A DNA stretch of 64,000 nucleotides from Trichoplax adhaerens (GCF_000150275.1 NW_002060943.1:2911054-2975053), one strand, 5' to 3'. Shown: positions 13,341-27,307, counted from the first letter of the stretch. A program made the numbers and translations. The notes: generated by a model not told the origin, from the sequence alone.

Positions 13341-15941
13341 AAATTTACCGAAGTAGTTTTTCGTCCTAAGTTAATAACACAACCCATTAACAAATTACTA
13401 CACAGCTACAAAGAGTAATTTAAACGTAGTATAAGCTTATTAAAATACTTAAAAGTTTGTTTGCAACAATGATAAATGATACACTAGATCGATTATGGTA
13501 TCGGCAAACATTTAAAACAACAACAAACAATAACTAAACTTTTACAGTCACTTATTGGTGCCTCTTTCAATCTTGCAATAATTAGAAAGATTGAATTTAT
13601 ATTCACAACATAATTGAACTATCGGACACTATCGAGAGACATCGATTACAATTAAAATCATGACGGCAGTTTTCTAATTTAAGACTCTTACGTAGAGCTA
13701 ACTTCCTACTTGTCAGTATTGTAAATTACTTGTCATAATGATAGTTGATATAGTAATCGTAATAAATTTTCAAACTTGAAATATAATGTATTGAAATGAT
13801 CAAGTTTAATTAATTTTTAATATTGTGTTGTCTTTTAAAAATAATGAATGATAATTTAAATTCGTAGAAAAGCATTGGTGCTTATCGTATTGTATCCATT
13901 TCAATCAATTTTGATCAAGTATTGTATAATTGCTTGACATTAGCTAAAGAAGCTCTTTCAACTACACAGAATTTATTGTAGAAGTCCAATCTATTTTAAA
14001 ACATCTACTTTGTTATTTAGGCATTGAATAGATAGAATTGAAAAGTTGGACTGGTAACTAATATTGGTAATTGTCAACTCTGGCGCCGTGCAACGGAAAC
14101 CCCATTATATCATCTTAGACTACTTAGACTACCTGGCGCTATTTCAACTTCCTTCCTATTCCTACTCTTACAGAGTCGATATCTTAAGAGTAAATTTCCA
14201 CTCAATAATAAATGAGACATAAATTTCTTATCTATCTGCATTAAATATAATAAAATTACATGAAGATCCAATATTATTATAAAATCTTTTACATGAGAAT
14301 TAATTAATTAATCAATCTGTTTTGTCCAATTAGAGATTATTTTTAATTAATTACTATAAAATTTACTTTCATCAATATGAATCAATATTGTCTGTTTAGA
14401 GATTATGTTTAATCGTGAAGAATTTCAAATTAAGCCTCCGTTTCGTCTTGGTGATATGCCTTTGATGATTCCCATATCCTAAATTGATGAAAGTATTTTC
14501 TCGAGGTTATCAAATTATTTGCTATAATTTATACGAGGCAGTTATTTTATAATTGTAAATGAAGGAAATTACTGTGAATGAAATAAGGTATATTAATACT
14601 GGGTATATGAATTTTACCTAAAATACAGACGATAATTGTAAGATAGAATATTTTCTCAGATAACATTATCTGAGGTCAGAATAATACGGTAGTATCCGCT
14701 ATTTTAATAAATTATCAAGTTTAAAATAAAATTTCAATTCATTATTATACGCCAAACTTAAGCAGTTGAATAACGCTAACTGCGACAAATTTCCTTATTT
14801 AATGTAGGCGCACGCGGAGACAACCAAATTTCGAATTAATTAAAGAAATGAGATAATAATTGGATATAAACTTTTTTTTTACTCATTGATCATGGATGGC
14901 AGAAGTGATTGAAATTGAAAATTATTTCTTACACGCACGCTTCCTTCAAGAATGTAATTTTAATACATAGCTAGACTTATAACTACAGCGGAAATAGCAA
15001 GATTTTTAAAATTGAAATTTAAAAATATGGACTTTTCATTATTTTATCTAGCTAAGTCATTAATAATAAGTATCATTTGTGTCTAACATATTTAGAACTC
15101 GTCATAAAATTAATGTAGCCTAAAACTTGTAAATTGTAAAGTAAAGTAATGTATTAAGTATATTTACTCCTAACCTAGCTATCTGCAAAGCTGATGAAGA
15201 ATATCGTAACTCTTTCTACACGATTGTAAAATATCTCACCTTCAACATTACTTAAAATATATTAAGATGTATAAATTTTTAAACTATTTTTTACAGTGAT
15301 TCTAGCTAATCTCATACCAGCCAGTTTACTGTTACCAATAGATTATTTTTCCTATTTCTGCTGTGCTTCTAATTGAGTTCGAGCTTTTATCTGTCATCGC
15401 CGTAAAATCACTCAGATTAATTTAAAGATATGGATGCTGAAGAATTGACGTAAAATTCGCATCAGTGAACATTAACAACGAAAAGTTTGTTCAATTTACC
15501 CATTATATTTCGACATTGATAGCAAATTTAAAATTTGCTATCGCACTATATTGTCAATTTTCTTTCTCGGAGTTTGTCGTGTAAATTATACTGTAAATAT
15601 TGAAAGCAGCTTACGAAAGGCAACTAATCTTCTCTTTCGATCAGAAAAGATGGATACAGAATCAATGCGCAAGTAGAATGATTACTATGGCATAATCAGA
15701 ATAATTTATAGTCATTTATGAAGTTATTTTTTTCCCTAACATCATGCCAAGTAGACATAATAATTGGACATATACTACATATCATCACTTGGACTTTGCG
15801 TTAAATCGAAAGGATTTTGCTTCTAATTTTAAAAAAGACTCAACCTTTAAGATCAAGAATATATTTAGAATATTTTCCAAAATTTATAAAGCATATCATA
15901 GAGATAGCTCAATTCTTTTCTAGGATACGATGGCTTGATAA

Positions 15942-16095
15942 TCAAGTTTTATGTCCACGATTTTCTATTCGGATGGTTGGAGAAACTATCTTGTCATCAG
16001 GAAGCAAATATTGTAATAATGCAACGAAAATTCCTTCAGTGATTAACGGAACTACCATTTCGTACTGTATCCTTCCACTTTCTTCTATTATCCCA
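15942..16095 (-). other. Weak minus-strand open stretch, ~50 codons
   Basis: The minus strand is open here for about 50 codons with plausible composition (for example V-V-P-L-I-T-E-G-I-F-V-A-L-L) and ends in TGA. The overlapping plus-strand open frame at 15817-16098 is rich in Ser/Ile and looks like its shadow. No splice partner was found and the family is unrecognised. Confidence 0.2.
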
Positions 16096-17400
16096 TAACT
16101 ACAGAATTTGAATTATCTTTATTAACCAATGGAGATAAAAATAGTTTCAAATTACTGGCGTAAGATAAATCTAATAAGTTATGAAAGCATGCTGCAAAAG
16201 ATATTAAAGCTCCAGTGCAAATAAATGCACTTGGATGATAGATAATGATCCAGGCTTACATAAAATATAAACCAAATACAACACGAGCTTTAATGGAATA
16301 GATCTTGTTTTCCTTGGAGAATCATCTCAGAGAACCTTCAGAAAACAAATGATATTTACCTAATATTTACTTTGCAGGCTAAATGATGGATTTCTGCTAA
16401 GATTATTCAACTAAAAATATCATTTTAATGTCTCCCTTCCTATATCATTACCTCGAATTTGAATTTTTAACCTATCTTAGGGCATCAGCGTAATACTGCT
16501 TCAGATTCAGTTCGCAAATTAGATATTAAAAGGGCATAAAAACTAGGACAAAAAATATTCTAATCAACATTTGCTAGCTTTACCTTGGCAAACTACGCTG
16601 CGTAGACTATCGTGTAAAAAGCTAGCAGCAAAGAAATTACTTTATCAACGATCATGCAGTTCTTAAACAGTGCGAGGCAAAGAAATTTACATTTATAGAT
16701 GTTATGTTATTCCACAAATAGTAGTATTAATGACTAGGCTAAAATACTATAGATAAACTGCACTTTGATTTCGGTATGAAGTAGGAATGAACTAAATTTT
16801 AGCTCGGGTAGCTAAAAATAATGTACACATTTACGATTGAAGACTTTTATAAGCAGTATTTACTTATTTTACTTGTCCCTGGTAGAATGGTAAATGGTAA
16901 GATCATTCTGAAAGAATTTGGAAAAGTCTGGTTTATGTCTTGTATAAAGATTACCAAATCGTTCTGCAAGAAGTATCAATTAGGGTGTTATTAATGTAAC
17001 TGGTTTATTCTTAGAATAAGCGAAATACCAAGATACATTAATAAATATCATATCAATGATATGTTAACATATAGGGCAAAGGCTAATAAACTTATTGTGA
17101 AAATTCGACAGTATCATTAATTCTGAACGAAATTTTAAATTCAATTCCAAATTTTATGCACAGATACTGTATTGTTCGTTAAGATTGCAAAGTTTGAATG
17201 CATAACTCAATACTTATACCGTAGTGAATTTAAAGTTAATAGAAAGGTATTACAACAAATTTTAGCGAGGATAGATAATTGCTTATCTTTGAAGTAATAA
17301 CGGTAATTGCCATCTAGCGATGGATTATTCTATGTTTACAAATTAAAATAGAAATACTTATAATGTTTACGGTAATATATTATAAGTTGGAGTTTCCAAT

Positions 17401-18435
17401 TTATGCCAATATGGCATCGGAAGCGTTGCAGTAATACTGATGTAGATACTTTAATTTCTTACGAAGTGATCTATTGGTAATAATATAAGCCAATGGATTA
17501 AGTGCAGTGGTAATTAAACATATTAAGTGTATTAAATTAACTTGATTAATCGATACTCTGAATAACACGTTCGATTTATACTCACAATGTACCAGTAATA
17601 CCATAGCTAATGGTATTAAACACACAAGATGCGCTATAGTAATAAAAAGTGTTATAGCAATGGATTTACGGATATTTATAGCATGTTTAGGAAATGCTTT
17701 TACTTTAGTATTGTATTTACCTTTAATAAGGGCAATTATGAAAATGATGCTATAGCAAATTAAGACAGTACATATAGTTAAGAATAATAAGGCTATTAAT
17801 ATCATAAGATACAAACGATAGGTTGTATGAAATAATTCGATTTTTTCAGTTTCTGATTCGATAGGTTCTGTCGAATGCGATCGTTGTTGTGGAATGCGAT
17901 CTAGCATAATTAAGAAAAAGATCAACGGAACTACGGCAATAATTAGAGCTGAGCACCATGTTAAAATTAATAGGTTGACCAATTTTTTTCTTGTCACCAT
18001 ACCAGTATAATTATACGGAGAGGCAATGGCAAAGCATCGATCAATATTGACGGCCATCATCATGATTAAAGATATCCCGAATATAAACAGCAAGAAGGAA
18101 TTTAAAATTTGATATAAGACCAAAGTCGTCATCGAGTATTGCATTACATTAACGATGATGTGGAAAGGTATTACAACCAATGCCATTAATAAATTGGCTG
18201 ATGCTAAGTTCGCTAAGAAAATATTGTTGGTACTTCTTAATTCAGGCCATCGATAAATCACGGATAAATACGTGACATTGCCTAGAGTGCTAAGGACCAC
18301 TATAGCTGCATAAACGATATTTAAATAAATGGAATTGGATAGACCCATCTGCATTCCATATGTACCTTTTGTTGCGTTGGATCCAAGCACAGACAAGATT
18401 GAAGATGAATCTACGGAAAGTATGGATTCCATCAT
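17401..18435 (-). CDS. Single-exon class A (rhodopsin-like) GPCR, atypical
   Basis: Seven-transmembrane receptor of 344 residues in one exon, expected at the plasma membrane and coupling to G proteins. Ligand unknown. Landmarks: short glycosylatable N-terminus (N20-A-T); TM1 with G52-N53 (the N1.50 position); TM2 LANLASANLL; TM3 end D132-R133-C134 (the DRY position); TM6 C272-L-I-P275; TM7 N313-P-L-A-Y317 (NPxxY) followed by the basic helix-8 region and a possible palmitoylated Cys (336). Several normally invariant residues are changed: D2.50 is Asn81, Tyr of DRY is Cys, Trp6.48 of CWxP is Leu, and no Cys is present at 3.25 or in the second extracellular loop, so the usual disulfide cannot form. 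Intronless GPCRs of this type occur as large lineage-specific families in early animals. The start is the first of two consecutive ATGs. Confidence 0.93.
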   Translation of the reverse strand: MMESILSVDSSSILSVLGSNATKGTYGMQMGLSNSIYLNIVYAAIVVLSTLGNVTYLSVIYRWPELRSTNNIFLANLASANLLMALVVIPFHIIVNVMQYSMTTLVLYQILNSFLLFIFGISLIMMMAVNIDRCFAIASPYNYTGMVTRKKLVNLLILTWCSALIIAVVPLIFFLIMLDRIPQQRSHSTEPIESETEKIELFHTTYRLYLMILIALLFLTICTVLICYSIIFIIALIKGKYNTKVKAFPKHAINIRKSIAITLFITIAHLVCLIPLAMVLLVHCEYKSNVLFRVSINQVNLIHLICLITTALNPLAYIITNRSLRKKLKYLHQYYCNASDAILA

Positions 18436-21400
18436 GACTGATATACCAACTAAAGGGAAATAGAAAGAGGTTTAATGCTATCCGCTATATATACCTTTGG
18501 CTATGGGTGGATCAGAGGAAGTGCGGAAACAAAAAGTGATTATTAGAATAAATGCATCAACAAAGTTCATACTTGACAGTTTATGTTATCAACAACCTTT
18601 TCAAAATAATTGATTATTCAATTAAATAATTAATTCAACCCGACAATATCTTCAGTATATCTAGTTACAGCCTGTGTTATTATTCATTTGTTTACCTAAA
18701 CTTATATTGCTATCCAGGATAAGATCGACTATCATTCAGTGTAAAATAATTAGCGGAAAATAAAATCCTTTTTAAACAATAAATTCTTTTATGAAAAAAA
18801 GAAAAAATAGAAAGAGATGATGCTGACCATTGTCGCTGAATGAGTCTTGATTTTTGTCTTGATTATCGTAGTAGAAATTAAAAATTAAAGATTACCATTA
18901 ATCACTAAATATCTTTTTTCTATTGGGATATTAGTTTGATGACAATATAAACTCATTTTAAAAGAGTATACTATCGCATTTATTTATACTCTACGATACT
19001 TTCTTCATTATTGGCTCAATGATGACAATAAATTATACTCATGTATGATAAACTCTAATATAGCTTACGTTACTAACTTGACTGCTAGGGCATAAGTACT
19101 TTCAATTGGTAAAGGGTAAACCGGATCAGAGCCATAAAACGGATTAGATATTTAGTTGTACCCTAGATACATCGGCAACTTCCACTGTCACAACTTGCAC
19201 TCTATATTTCTGAACAAGGTTTCCTTCCTTGTCAGTTCAACGCCTAGACGACTGCTAGAATGGTATATCCTTCTTTAAGGTACCGATACGTAAGTAGATA
19301 TAGTAATATACTGTATGATTAAACAATAACTCAGCAGTAAACATCAATGCGAAACACTTGATTAATTGCTCTAAACTACTGTTTCATTTAAAAAATTATT
19401 AAATAATAACGGCGACTTACAGGTCGCAAAATTGACTGTTTTTATTAGAATAACAAACAAAACGGTAACTCAGTAGCTACTAGGAAGTCCTTAATTAATT
19501 AATCATAAAGAAAAAATTTATTCATTCAGCTATTATTAAGCAATGAAATGGCGCTCTCAATTCCTCTTAGAAATGATTCAATAATCTTGAATTGATTGTT
19601 TTCATAACTGATGCCTTATATACAACTAGTCTAATTGTTTACTTTGCCAAATTAATTTATCCTTCCATTAGCCAATCCTGTCTCATTATTGTCGTATCTA
19701 TTGCATAGACAAATGTAATACAGTAGTAAAGCCTACGAGTATTCCCAATAGTTAATTCATTCATCAATTCAGCCTCTTTTCAGACGGCAGGGGACATAAA
19801 ATCCCTATTCTAATAAAATATAAATGAAAACTAGCCTAATATCTTTACAACCGTTTTCCATATACTCGAAATCACATTTATGATATGATATCATGTAATT
19901 TTGGAAAACTGCTGAACATATATCTTAATGTTGGAAGCGCATCAAGTAGTTTCAATATCTTTTAATCATTCTAATAGTATGTATAACCTTAAAGCCGCAT
20001 CTGCTAGATTAATATTTTTAATCTTTTAGCTACTATACTTCATGAGACTATGCTTCGGAATTGTTAAATCTAGGAATTAATTTTATAGTACACAAATTTT
20101 TTTGTCCTTTTGTTGCAATCTTAAGCTGCGATGTTCGCATAGAATACAAGAATGGCACCGGTAATCAACTCTGCTTGTATTATAAACATTGTTCATCGTC
20201 CAGGGCTATGATAATGTCAGTGTTAATAGCACCTTCAAATGTCAAAAAAAATTAATAAATAATCTTTCTTTTAAATATAATACCGTCCGCAATTAAGATT
20301 AATGTTGTTTTTGAAACTATCATTCTCTAAAGATTTTATTAATTATTGAATAATTACTTGTAGATGTTGCGATGATTATTAATATTGCACTTATCCTTTA
20401 GTGTTTAAGCATTGAATATTATTATGCATTTCGCTGTATCATAACGATACAGTTGATTTGGATTCTGCTCAATTGCAATGTGATCAATTATCAGAAATAG
20501 TTTCTTAAGGAAACAAAAGATGAATCGCTAACAGAATGACCTCCTATAGTATCGAAATTGATTATTCTTTAGGATTGCAATTAACTTTTTTCCATCTTTC
20601 CAGAAGACAATAATTGAAAGAAGAAAACAATTAATCATGCTTTCTCACCGCTTTCGCTATTTTAATAGCTATCATTATTCTGTTATTATCAGTAAATTCA
20701 ACTCATGCTTTAGGAAGTATTGGATAATATTGCTTATTTTGCTAAGTCATACTTGATGGAATACGATAAGATTCTGTCAAATTGCAACGTGATGATACGT
20801 TACACGATATAGTTCCATAAGCAAGGATAAATTGTTAACAGAATTGCTTTCCACAGTATGGAAATTGAATATTGCGAAGAAATTTAATTTAATTTTTCCT
20901 TCATTTTTACAGTAAACAATAAGTAGAAGAAGGAAATAATCAGTCACGTTTTCTTACCACGCTTCACATTATAATATTTATCATTATTTTAGATCTCATT
21001 TATAATCCGTATTTTATCAAGTTGATGTGATAGATTCTCTTCATTAAACATAAAGAACATCTGAACGAAGAAATTAGATTAATGTCTTACTCAATGTTCT
21101 CTCATTAGTTTCATGGATATTTGACGCTCTTTCAATTAAGGGAAATCTACTTTAAATATAAAGCACATACTCACATTACTTATTGTTTATTGATAGCTAA
21201 CCCAACCCATTCAAAATATAGAGCGAATAATGTATCTGTCCAATTAATGTTATACTCAATATAAAATCATTTTTATCATGTCAACAAAGTTGATGATTTA
21301 AACGAATTAAGCAGGTTGCAATTTAGACTATCTATTACTTCATCTTAATTAACGATGATTATATAATAGTACAATTAATTATATGAGCCGCACAATAACA

Positions 21401-23453
21401 CCAGTATCAAATTAAACATCAATAAATGTGTGTAGCCCCTGATTTAATTTTATCCTATTCGTAATTTTATTCATACGGTTTAAAAACTATCGTATTCAGG
21501 TAGAACCTTCTCTAATAAGACAGAAACATACAAATCATTTCCGAAGGAAAGAGAGCAATAGTCATACCGTAGAAATATTGCAAAAGGGATCATTATTAAA
21601 TTATTATCTTCGTTCAATTCTCCAATTTAGAGGCAGATATCGAAAGAATCTTGAAAAGATCAGGATTATGTTTCCTTAAAAATCAGTAGCATCAAACAAG
21701 ATAAATAAATAGGATATAATATATTCTTTCATCTTTAAGGAGATAGGAATACTGATAAATTTATTTTATACCCTGGGGAATAGACATGCAAAGAAGATGT
21801 ACTATGGATTTTCTGTACTGTACATTTTTAATAACCATTTTATAATGACATAGTTGTAGCTAATATCCAAATAACATTTATAACGTCCATTTTCCGAACC
21901 GTAATTGTTAGCGCCTTTGCGTCTAAATGCCTTCAGGACGCGAATTTTCGTCTTACTTTCCATGTTTGACGTCAGAAAGAACAAATGCAAATTGTCACTT
22001 GATTACAAATAATATCTTTTTCCAGAGCGTACTGGCAAATTCTTTGCCCTATTTCAAGGACACCCTCACTTAGGATTATTCTGTTTAATTTCCGTGAACA
22101 TAATGTGGGCGCTTCCATCATGAGGCAATTTGGATGGAGGAAGATTTTCACATTTCCTCTTTTCCTAACGCTTAAAATTTAGGAAATAATTTTATCATTT
22201 CACATTTATGCATCTATCAACAATAGCTTATCCTCTACTCTCTAGTACAATATTTTATGACAGTTCCAAATCTTCGTTTGTCGGTCCCATCTAGCAGAAA
22301 AATGAGTAAGACGAAGTTTGCTTGCTATCAAATCAAATGAAATATTTGAATTTGAAACAAATTCAGCTAGTGCGAATGAATAAATCTGTTTTAATCACTA
22401 TTTGATACTAGTTACACGTAGATTTTGTCATTTCTAGTATTATGAAATTATGTAGGATACCAAGTATTGTAGAATTTCAATATTTTAATTTTAAATGCAA
22501 TACTCACTTATCAAATGATTGATTTATTATATTATGTTTATGTCTAAATCAAGAAGACAGATCAATAGATCAATTTACGCCGGTTTTGCCGGTTATCATA
22601 TCATCAGGCTGCTTTAAATTATTTCTTTAAATGGAAAAAAACTTCATATATACAAAAATTAAGCTGCTAAATTGTCCTAGTAGTCCTTATTCTATCAGGA
22701 TTATTCACTTTCATTATAGCTAGAGCCATATATAAGCCTGAAAGACGGCTAAAAATTGAATCGAAGTATGATCTATTCCTTGGAAATATCATAAGAATCG
22801 TGTCGAAAATTTGAAACCTCCATAATTTACGCCCTCTCCACACTCTAAGAATTGGTTGGATAAAATTAGGTGTTATAAATATCAGGTAATTACATAAATA
22901 TTGTAGGGTAGCTTAACTTGGGTACTATGAGAACTTTATATCAGTTCTTACCCTTTATTTAGCCAGAGTCCATTTTCAATCATTTTCATCCGGTCTGTTT
23001 CGATCGATTCGCCATAGGAATACTGGCAGAATGGCCAAATAAAAACCATTAACTTCTATCATATCCATAATAGGATTCTATTCTATGTCAAAGGTTGGTT
23101 AAAATATTATTCCACTATTATTTTAACGTATTCTGACGATATTGTTACAGTATAAATGTTGAAGCCACTCCAAATTCGTTACTCGAAAGGAATAGTATGG
23201 ACACCTATACACAGGATATGACATAAAATTAAAAATAGGCAGGCCAACCCGATCTAATATGGAAAGTTATTTTTGGGAATTGAGAATGGTTGTTAAGTAT
23301 AGATCTTATCTGTCTTGTATGGATTCTTTTTTTATTTAGTATTTGTCTATGCTGAAGCTTATTTAATTCCTGCACATAGGAACAAGTCCTCATAGCATAA
23401 GTTCGATTTGAGAGTACTTTCATCTCGTTTTCACCATCCACGAAATATTAAAG
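18436..23453. other. 5-kb gene-poor interval
   Basis: No recognisable gene. It contains the direct repeat at 20401-21010. Short open frames at 20061-20255 (+), 21802-21990 (-) and 23229-23441 (-) have no conserved features or splice support; the last lies just upstream of the LRR receptor start and is most likely promoter DNA. Confidence 0.5.
20401..21010. repeat. ~308-bp imperfect direct repeat, two copies
   Basis: Copies run about 20401-20706 and 20709-21010. Anchors 308-309 bp apart include 'gattctgctcaattgcaatg' (20461) with 'gattctgtcaaattgcaacg' (20770), plus matching 'aacagaatgacctcc.. agtat.gaaattga' and 'caataattgaaagaagaaa.. aatca' segments. Divergence is considerable. Confidence 0.65.
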
Positions 23454-25722
23454 ATGCGTTCATGTTATAGTATAGCCATCGTTGTAGCTCTATTTTTTGC
23501 TCATGGATATGGTCTTTATTCTTTAGCGAACAATAAAAATTCCGAAGCCATCACCATCCGAGGAAATGGTAAAAGAGGATCGAAAAGCACTCATTACTTG
23601 TCATTTCACAATTTTACAAATGTTGATAAACTTGCCGACACTCTAGCTCAGCACGTTAATATAACCCATTTGACATTGGAAGACGGGCAACTGGGTCATC
23701 TTGGAGATCAAAACTGGCCAATTTTACCATTTCTAACTACGCTAGATATCAGTCGTGTCCGATTTGAGGAAATTAACATAAAATGGCTATCTCAACTGCC
23801 TTCACTAACAGCTTTAACCGTCACCAATTGTCGACTCCAGCGCATTCCCAGTAGCCAATATCAAATCTTGCCAAGATTGAAATTTCTCAATTTGTCCCAT
23901 AATCAAATCAAAAGGATTTTATGTCATGATTTACGATCCTATCCCGGTTTGCTGCAGTTAAATTTAGATTTTAACACAATATTCGATATTGGTAGCGACA
24001 ACTGCTCTCGTAGTCTATTCCCTTCAGCATTGCGAAGGTTATCCTTAGCGGAAAACTCCTTTCAAGAGATTTCTATTTATGCCTTTGATGGTCTACATCA
24101 ACTAGTTAGTTTAGATATTAGTTCTAATAAATTACAAACCTTCCGTCAAGGTACCTTTGAATCACTACCGGCTTTAAAATGGCTCAATTTCGCAAATCAG
24201 AAGATCAAGAATAACCAAGCTTTTCATTACAATCCCAAAATATTCAAACCCTTTAATAGAAATACAGATTTGAATGTTACTATTCATCACATAGCCCAAT
24301 GTAATTACTGTGACTTATTACTACAACTACAAAATTGGCTAATTGGTGTTCATCACCAGTACCAAATTTTAAACTACAGAAAAATTCAATGCCACTCTAG
24401 CAGTATTATTTATCCTAATCGATTAATTGTCTCTCTAGATGATCTAAATCGCACTTGTTCAACTGATGATAATAATACTCCAAGCGTAAATAACAGAGGC
24501 GAAAATTGCTGGTCATTAATTTTCTTTTTCGTGGGTATCATTTTCATAGCCATGGTAATTATTATTTGCGTTCTGGTTTATGATCGATTTCTTAGACAAA
24601 GATCCTTGCGTAAATGTTCGAATAGTAGTTGTAGCTCAAATTTTGCTGCCCGGACTTCGTCTCAAGATGCAACCAATAGCAATACACCGTCGTTAACTAA
24701 TTCAAGTGAAAATTTAAGAAGATGTCAATCGCTAAACACTGATGGCTATATGGACGCAGCATCATCGGTAAATTCATGCCATATTAATGAAACCATAGAT
24801 CTTCGTAATATGCCAAAAAAATTTCACTTGAGCGACGATATCCATTCTAAACTACAAGCACTTGGCGTGAATAATCCACAGATGGTCATTAATGAACTAT
24901 TTAAATTAAGACAGCAAGATTCTGAAATGTTTATAAATGAACAAACACAATCCATGAATAATGAAACATATAAGAAATCAAATCAACATAATGGAAGTAA
25001 TATAAATTTGAAGGATGATGATGAGAGTGATTTAAGTAATGTTGATATGGAAACCAAAGATCCGGATGCAGTTGTGGAGCCACACGATAAAAGAGGAAGT
25101 CTACCATATGACTGCCTACACCGGATGGTGATCGAGCAAGATCGTGATTCAGATTGCGAGAATAATTTGCAAGGTAATAGTAAAATAGAGACGCCAATAA
25201 ATACCTTAAAAATAGCTAATTTATGCATGATATTAATCAATAAATTAAGATAGTATCTAAGACTGCGTTTATAGATATTGACAGTGGGATGAAAAATGAT
25301 TTGAAATGTTACTAATAATCCTATAGGTGAAACTAACACTATGAGTAACCAACTAGCAGTAATGAATACAGAGAGTAATCAAAAAGAGTTGGCAGAAAAG
25401 GGAGAAAGTGATAATAATACAACATTGCTTAAGATATCGCCAGTAGAAATGGAAGATACAGAAGGATGTCCTTCTCTTAAATTTACAACAGTCTCGAAAG
25501 AGCAAGCTTATGGACAAGTTAGTAATTTTTTATATGTATAATAATAAAATATCATATCATGATAGTTCTAGGTATAGTAGAAAGTAAAGTGTTCTGTTTA
25601 TTGATTAATTATATGTTGTTAAAGTTGAATGATAATTGACTTCAAAGACTATTTATTGCCTTAATTATGGTGCTTTTCAGGTCGAAAATACAGTTCAGAA
25701 GATTCCAGTAATGAAAGTCTAG
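23454..25722 (+). CDS. LRR single-pass transmembrane receptor with long cytoplasmic tail
   Basis: Cell-surface leucine-rich-repeat protein, probably for adhesion or ligand recognition; partner unknown. Exons 23454-25173, 25327-25517 and 25681-25722 join in phase (1, then 0) to give about 650 residues. Residues 1-20 are a signal peptide. LRRs span about 69-250, with clear x-L-x-x-L-x-L-S-x-N-x-I units. A Cys-rich C-terminal cap follows (C283, C286, C313, C335). The TM helix is about 353-376, followed by a tail of ~270 residues rich in Ser, Asn, Asp and Glu. If the first intron were retained, the protein would instead stop at 25253, still carrying most of the tail. No Cys-rich N-terminal cap, Ig, FN3 or TIR domain is visible. 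The spliced protein ends V-M-K-V, which fits a class II PDZ-ligand pattern. Orthology is not assigned. Confidence 0.85.
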
Positions 25723-27060
25723 GCTAGAATTATAATTTAAACTTCCCTGACTCTAGTTGTAAGTTTATTGCGTTTTATTTTATTTCTATGATTGAAATGA
25801 AGTTTATATAAGATGTTACAAAGTTAAACATTAAACATTAAATACGAATTCTACCCCTGCTTTAATTGGCAATTGACGATCTTATGACTGCCATTTTTCT
25901 AGGTTCAACAGCCTATCATCTATGTGAAAATGCAAGCTGCCATTACTTTGATTAGCTCATGAAAAGTCATACAAATGCAACTCTCTACTTGATTAGAAAA
26001 TACCTAATAGTATCGTTAAAATGGGGATAATAATTCATATTGAATATTTCTTCATAGGAGATAATCATTTTTGACAATCTATATTTGAAAGAATAAATTT
26101 CAATCAACTCAAATCATGAGAATATTTTAATGGATAGATCGAATTGCTGATTTCTTAGTTATGATTTATTACAGTGAGCATCTTACATATTCTGTTAATT
26201 AAAACCAATTTCAATTGTTTTCTTGTCACTTTTGCGATTGGTACACTTGTAACATTAAATTTTGCTAATATTTGATATTTGATATTTGCTAACTATAGTG
26301 TAATTTAATGATTTGAAAATTGTAAAAGTTTCTTTTTAGTTGCTGTGATACAAACTATGAGCTGTCGAAGGTTTATTTGACTTGATACGTGTAATTATTC
26401 TCTATAGAATTCCATGGTTTTATTTGGGATTCATATTTTAAAACGCAGTAGGCTACGTTTGTTTAGGGTATAAAAAAAGGTAAAATTATAGAATATAATT
26501 TATGTAATGATTTAAACTCAAATGTAGAGATTCAACGTCAGATTTTTGTTTCTAGTGATATGAATATAATTTTAATGGACCGGATTATTTCTATGAAATT
26601 CTATAATTGATTTAACACTTCAAGCCTGAAATAAAGTGCGGTTATCATTATGTTCTCAATCAATATTAGGAAAAACAAATTAAAAGTATTCGTTAGATTC
26701 CTACGATATAAATTAATAGCGACTAACAATTATTGGCTTAATTCCTACTATTATAGACCGGATTTTATAATAGCTACTTATCGATTATGAAGCGTGAACT
26801 TTAATATATAAAGTTATGCACATATAGCTAAATAAATTGTTCGTCTAAGTCTGTCATGATCATTTGGTGGCCTAGATTAATTATAAATTTCGAGGATACA
26901 TACGATTACATGAATGAGTGCGCATAGATCATCGTAACCCAAAATTGTAAAGTAGCGATTGGTAGATGATTTTATAACTGACTTTATAGTCTATCAACCG
27001 TTCGAAATGACACCACATGTACTATTATAGCTATTCCTGTCTATAATTAATGCCTACTTG

Positions 27061-27226
27061 GTATACCACTCTTTTTGCTTTAATTCCTTGGAAATTACTA
27101 CCCTAAATAATCGACTATATGTACCACATTTTTTGCTTTCATTCCTGAAAATATGGCTCTGAATAATCGACTATGTATAACACTTTTTCAATTTAATTCC
27201 TTGAAAGTATTACCCTAAATTTGACA
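27061..27226. repeat. Three-copy ~57-bp tandem repeat
   Basis: Units start at 27061, 27121 and 27175 and read approximately 'gtataccactttttgcttta', 'attccttgaaa', 'taccctaaataatcgactat'. The last copy is truncated at its 3' end. Confidence 0.8.
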
Positions 27227-27307
27227 TTGCCTCGGCTCAAAGCATTATTACTGGTTTACGTGATTGATTGTCACCAGACACATATCTTTTTAATATGTAG
27301 CTTGTCG

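Larger units (their letters stand above)
4500..17400. other. 13-kb gene-poor AT-rich interval
   Basis: No conserved gene is recognisable here. The interval holds tandem duplications (11683-12165, 13081-13330) and a few doubtful open stretches listed separately (5791-5979, 6543-6804, 15942-16095). The other short open frames, at 6928-7116, 10161-10385 and 12327-12542, have low-complexity or arbitrary composition and no splice support. Distal regulatory DNA, an unrecognised non-coding transcript, or decayed transposons are all possible. Confidence 0.5.

Noticed and set aside
15817-16098. 93-codon plus open frame
   Set aside because: No domain or splice support; the opposite strand looks slightly more coding-like.
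24931-25339. Two minus open frames over the LRR receptor tail
   Set aside because: Shadows of the Ser/Asn/Asp-rich plus-strand coding sequence.
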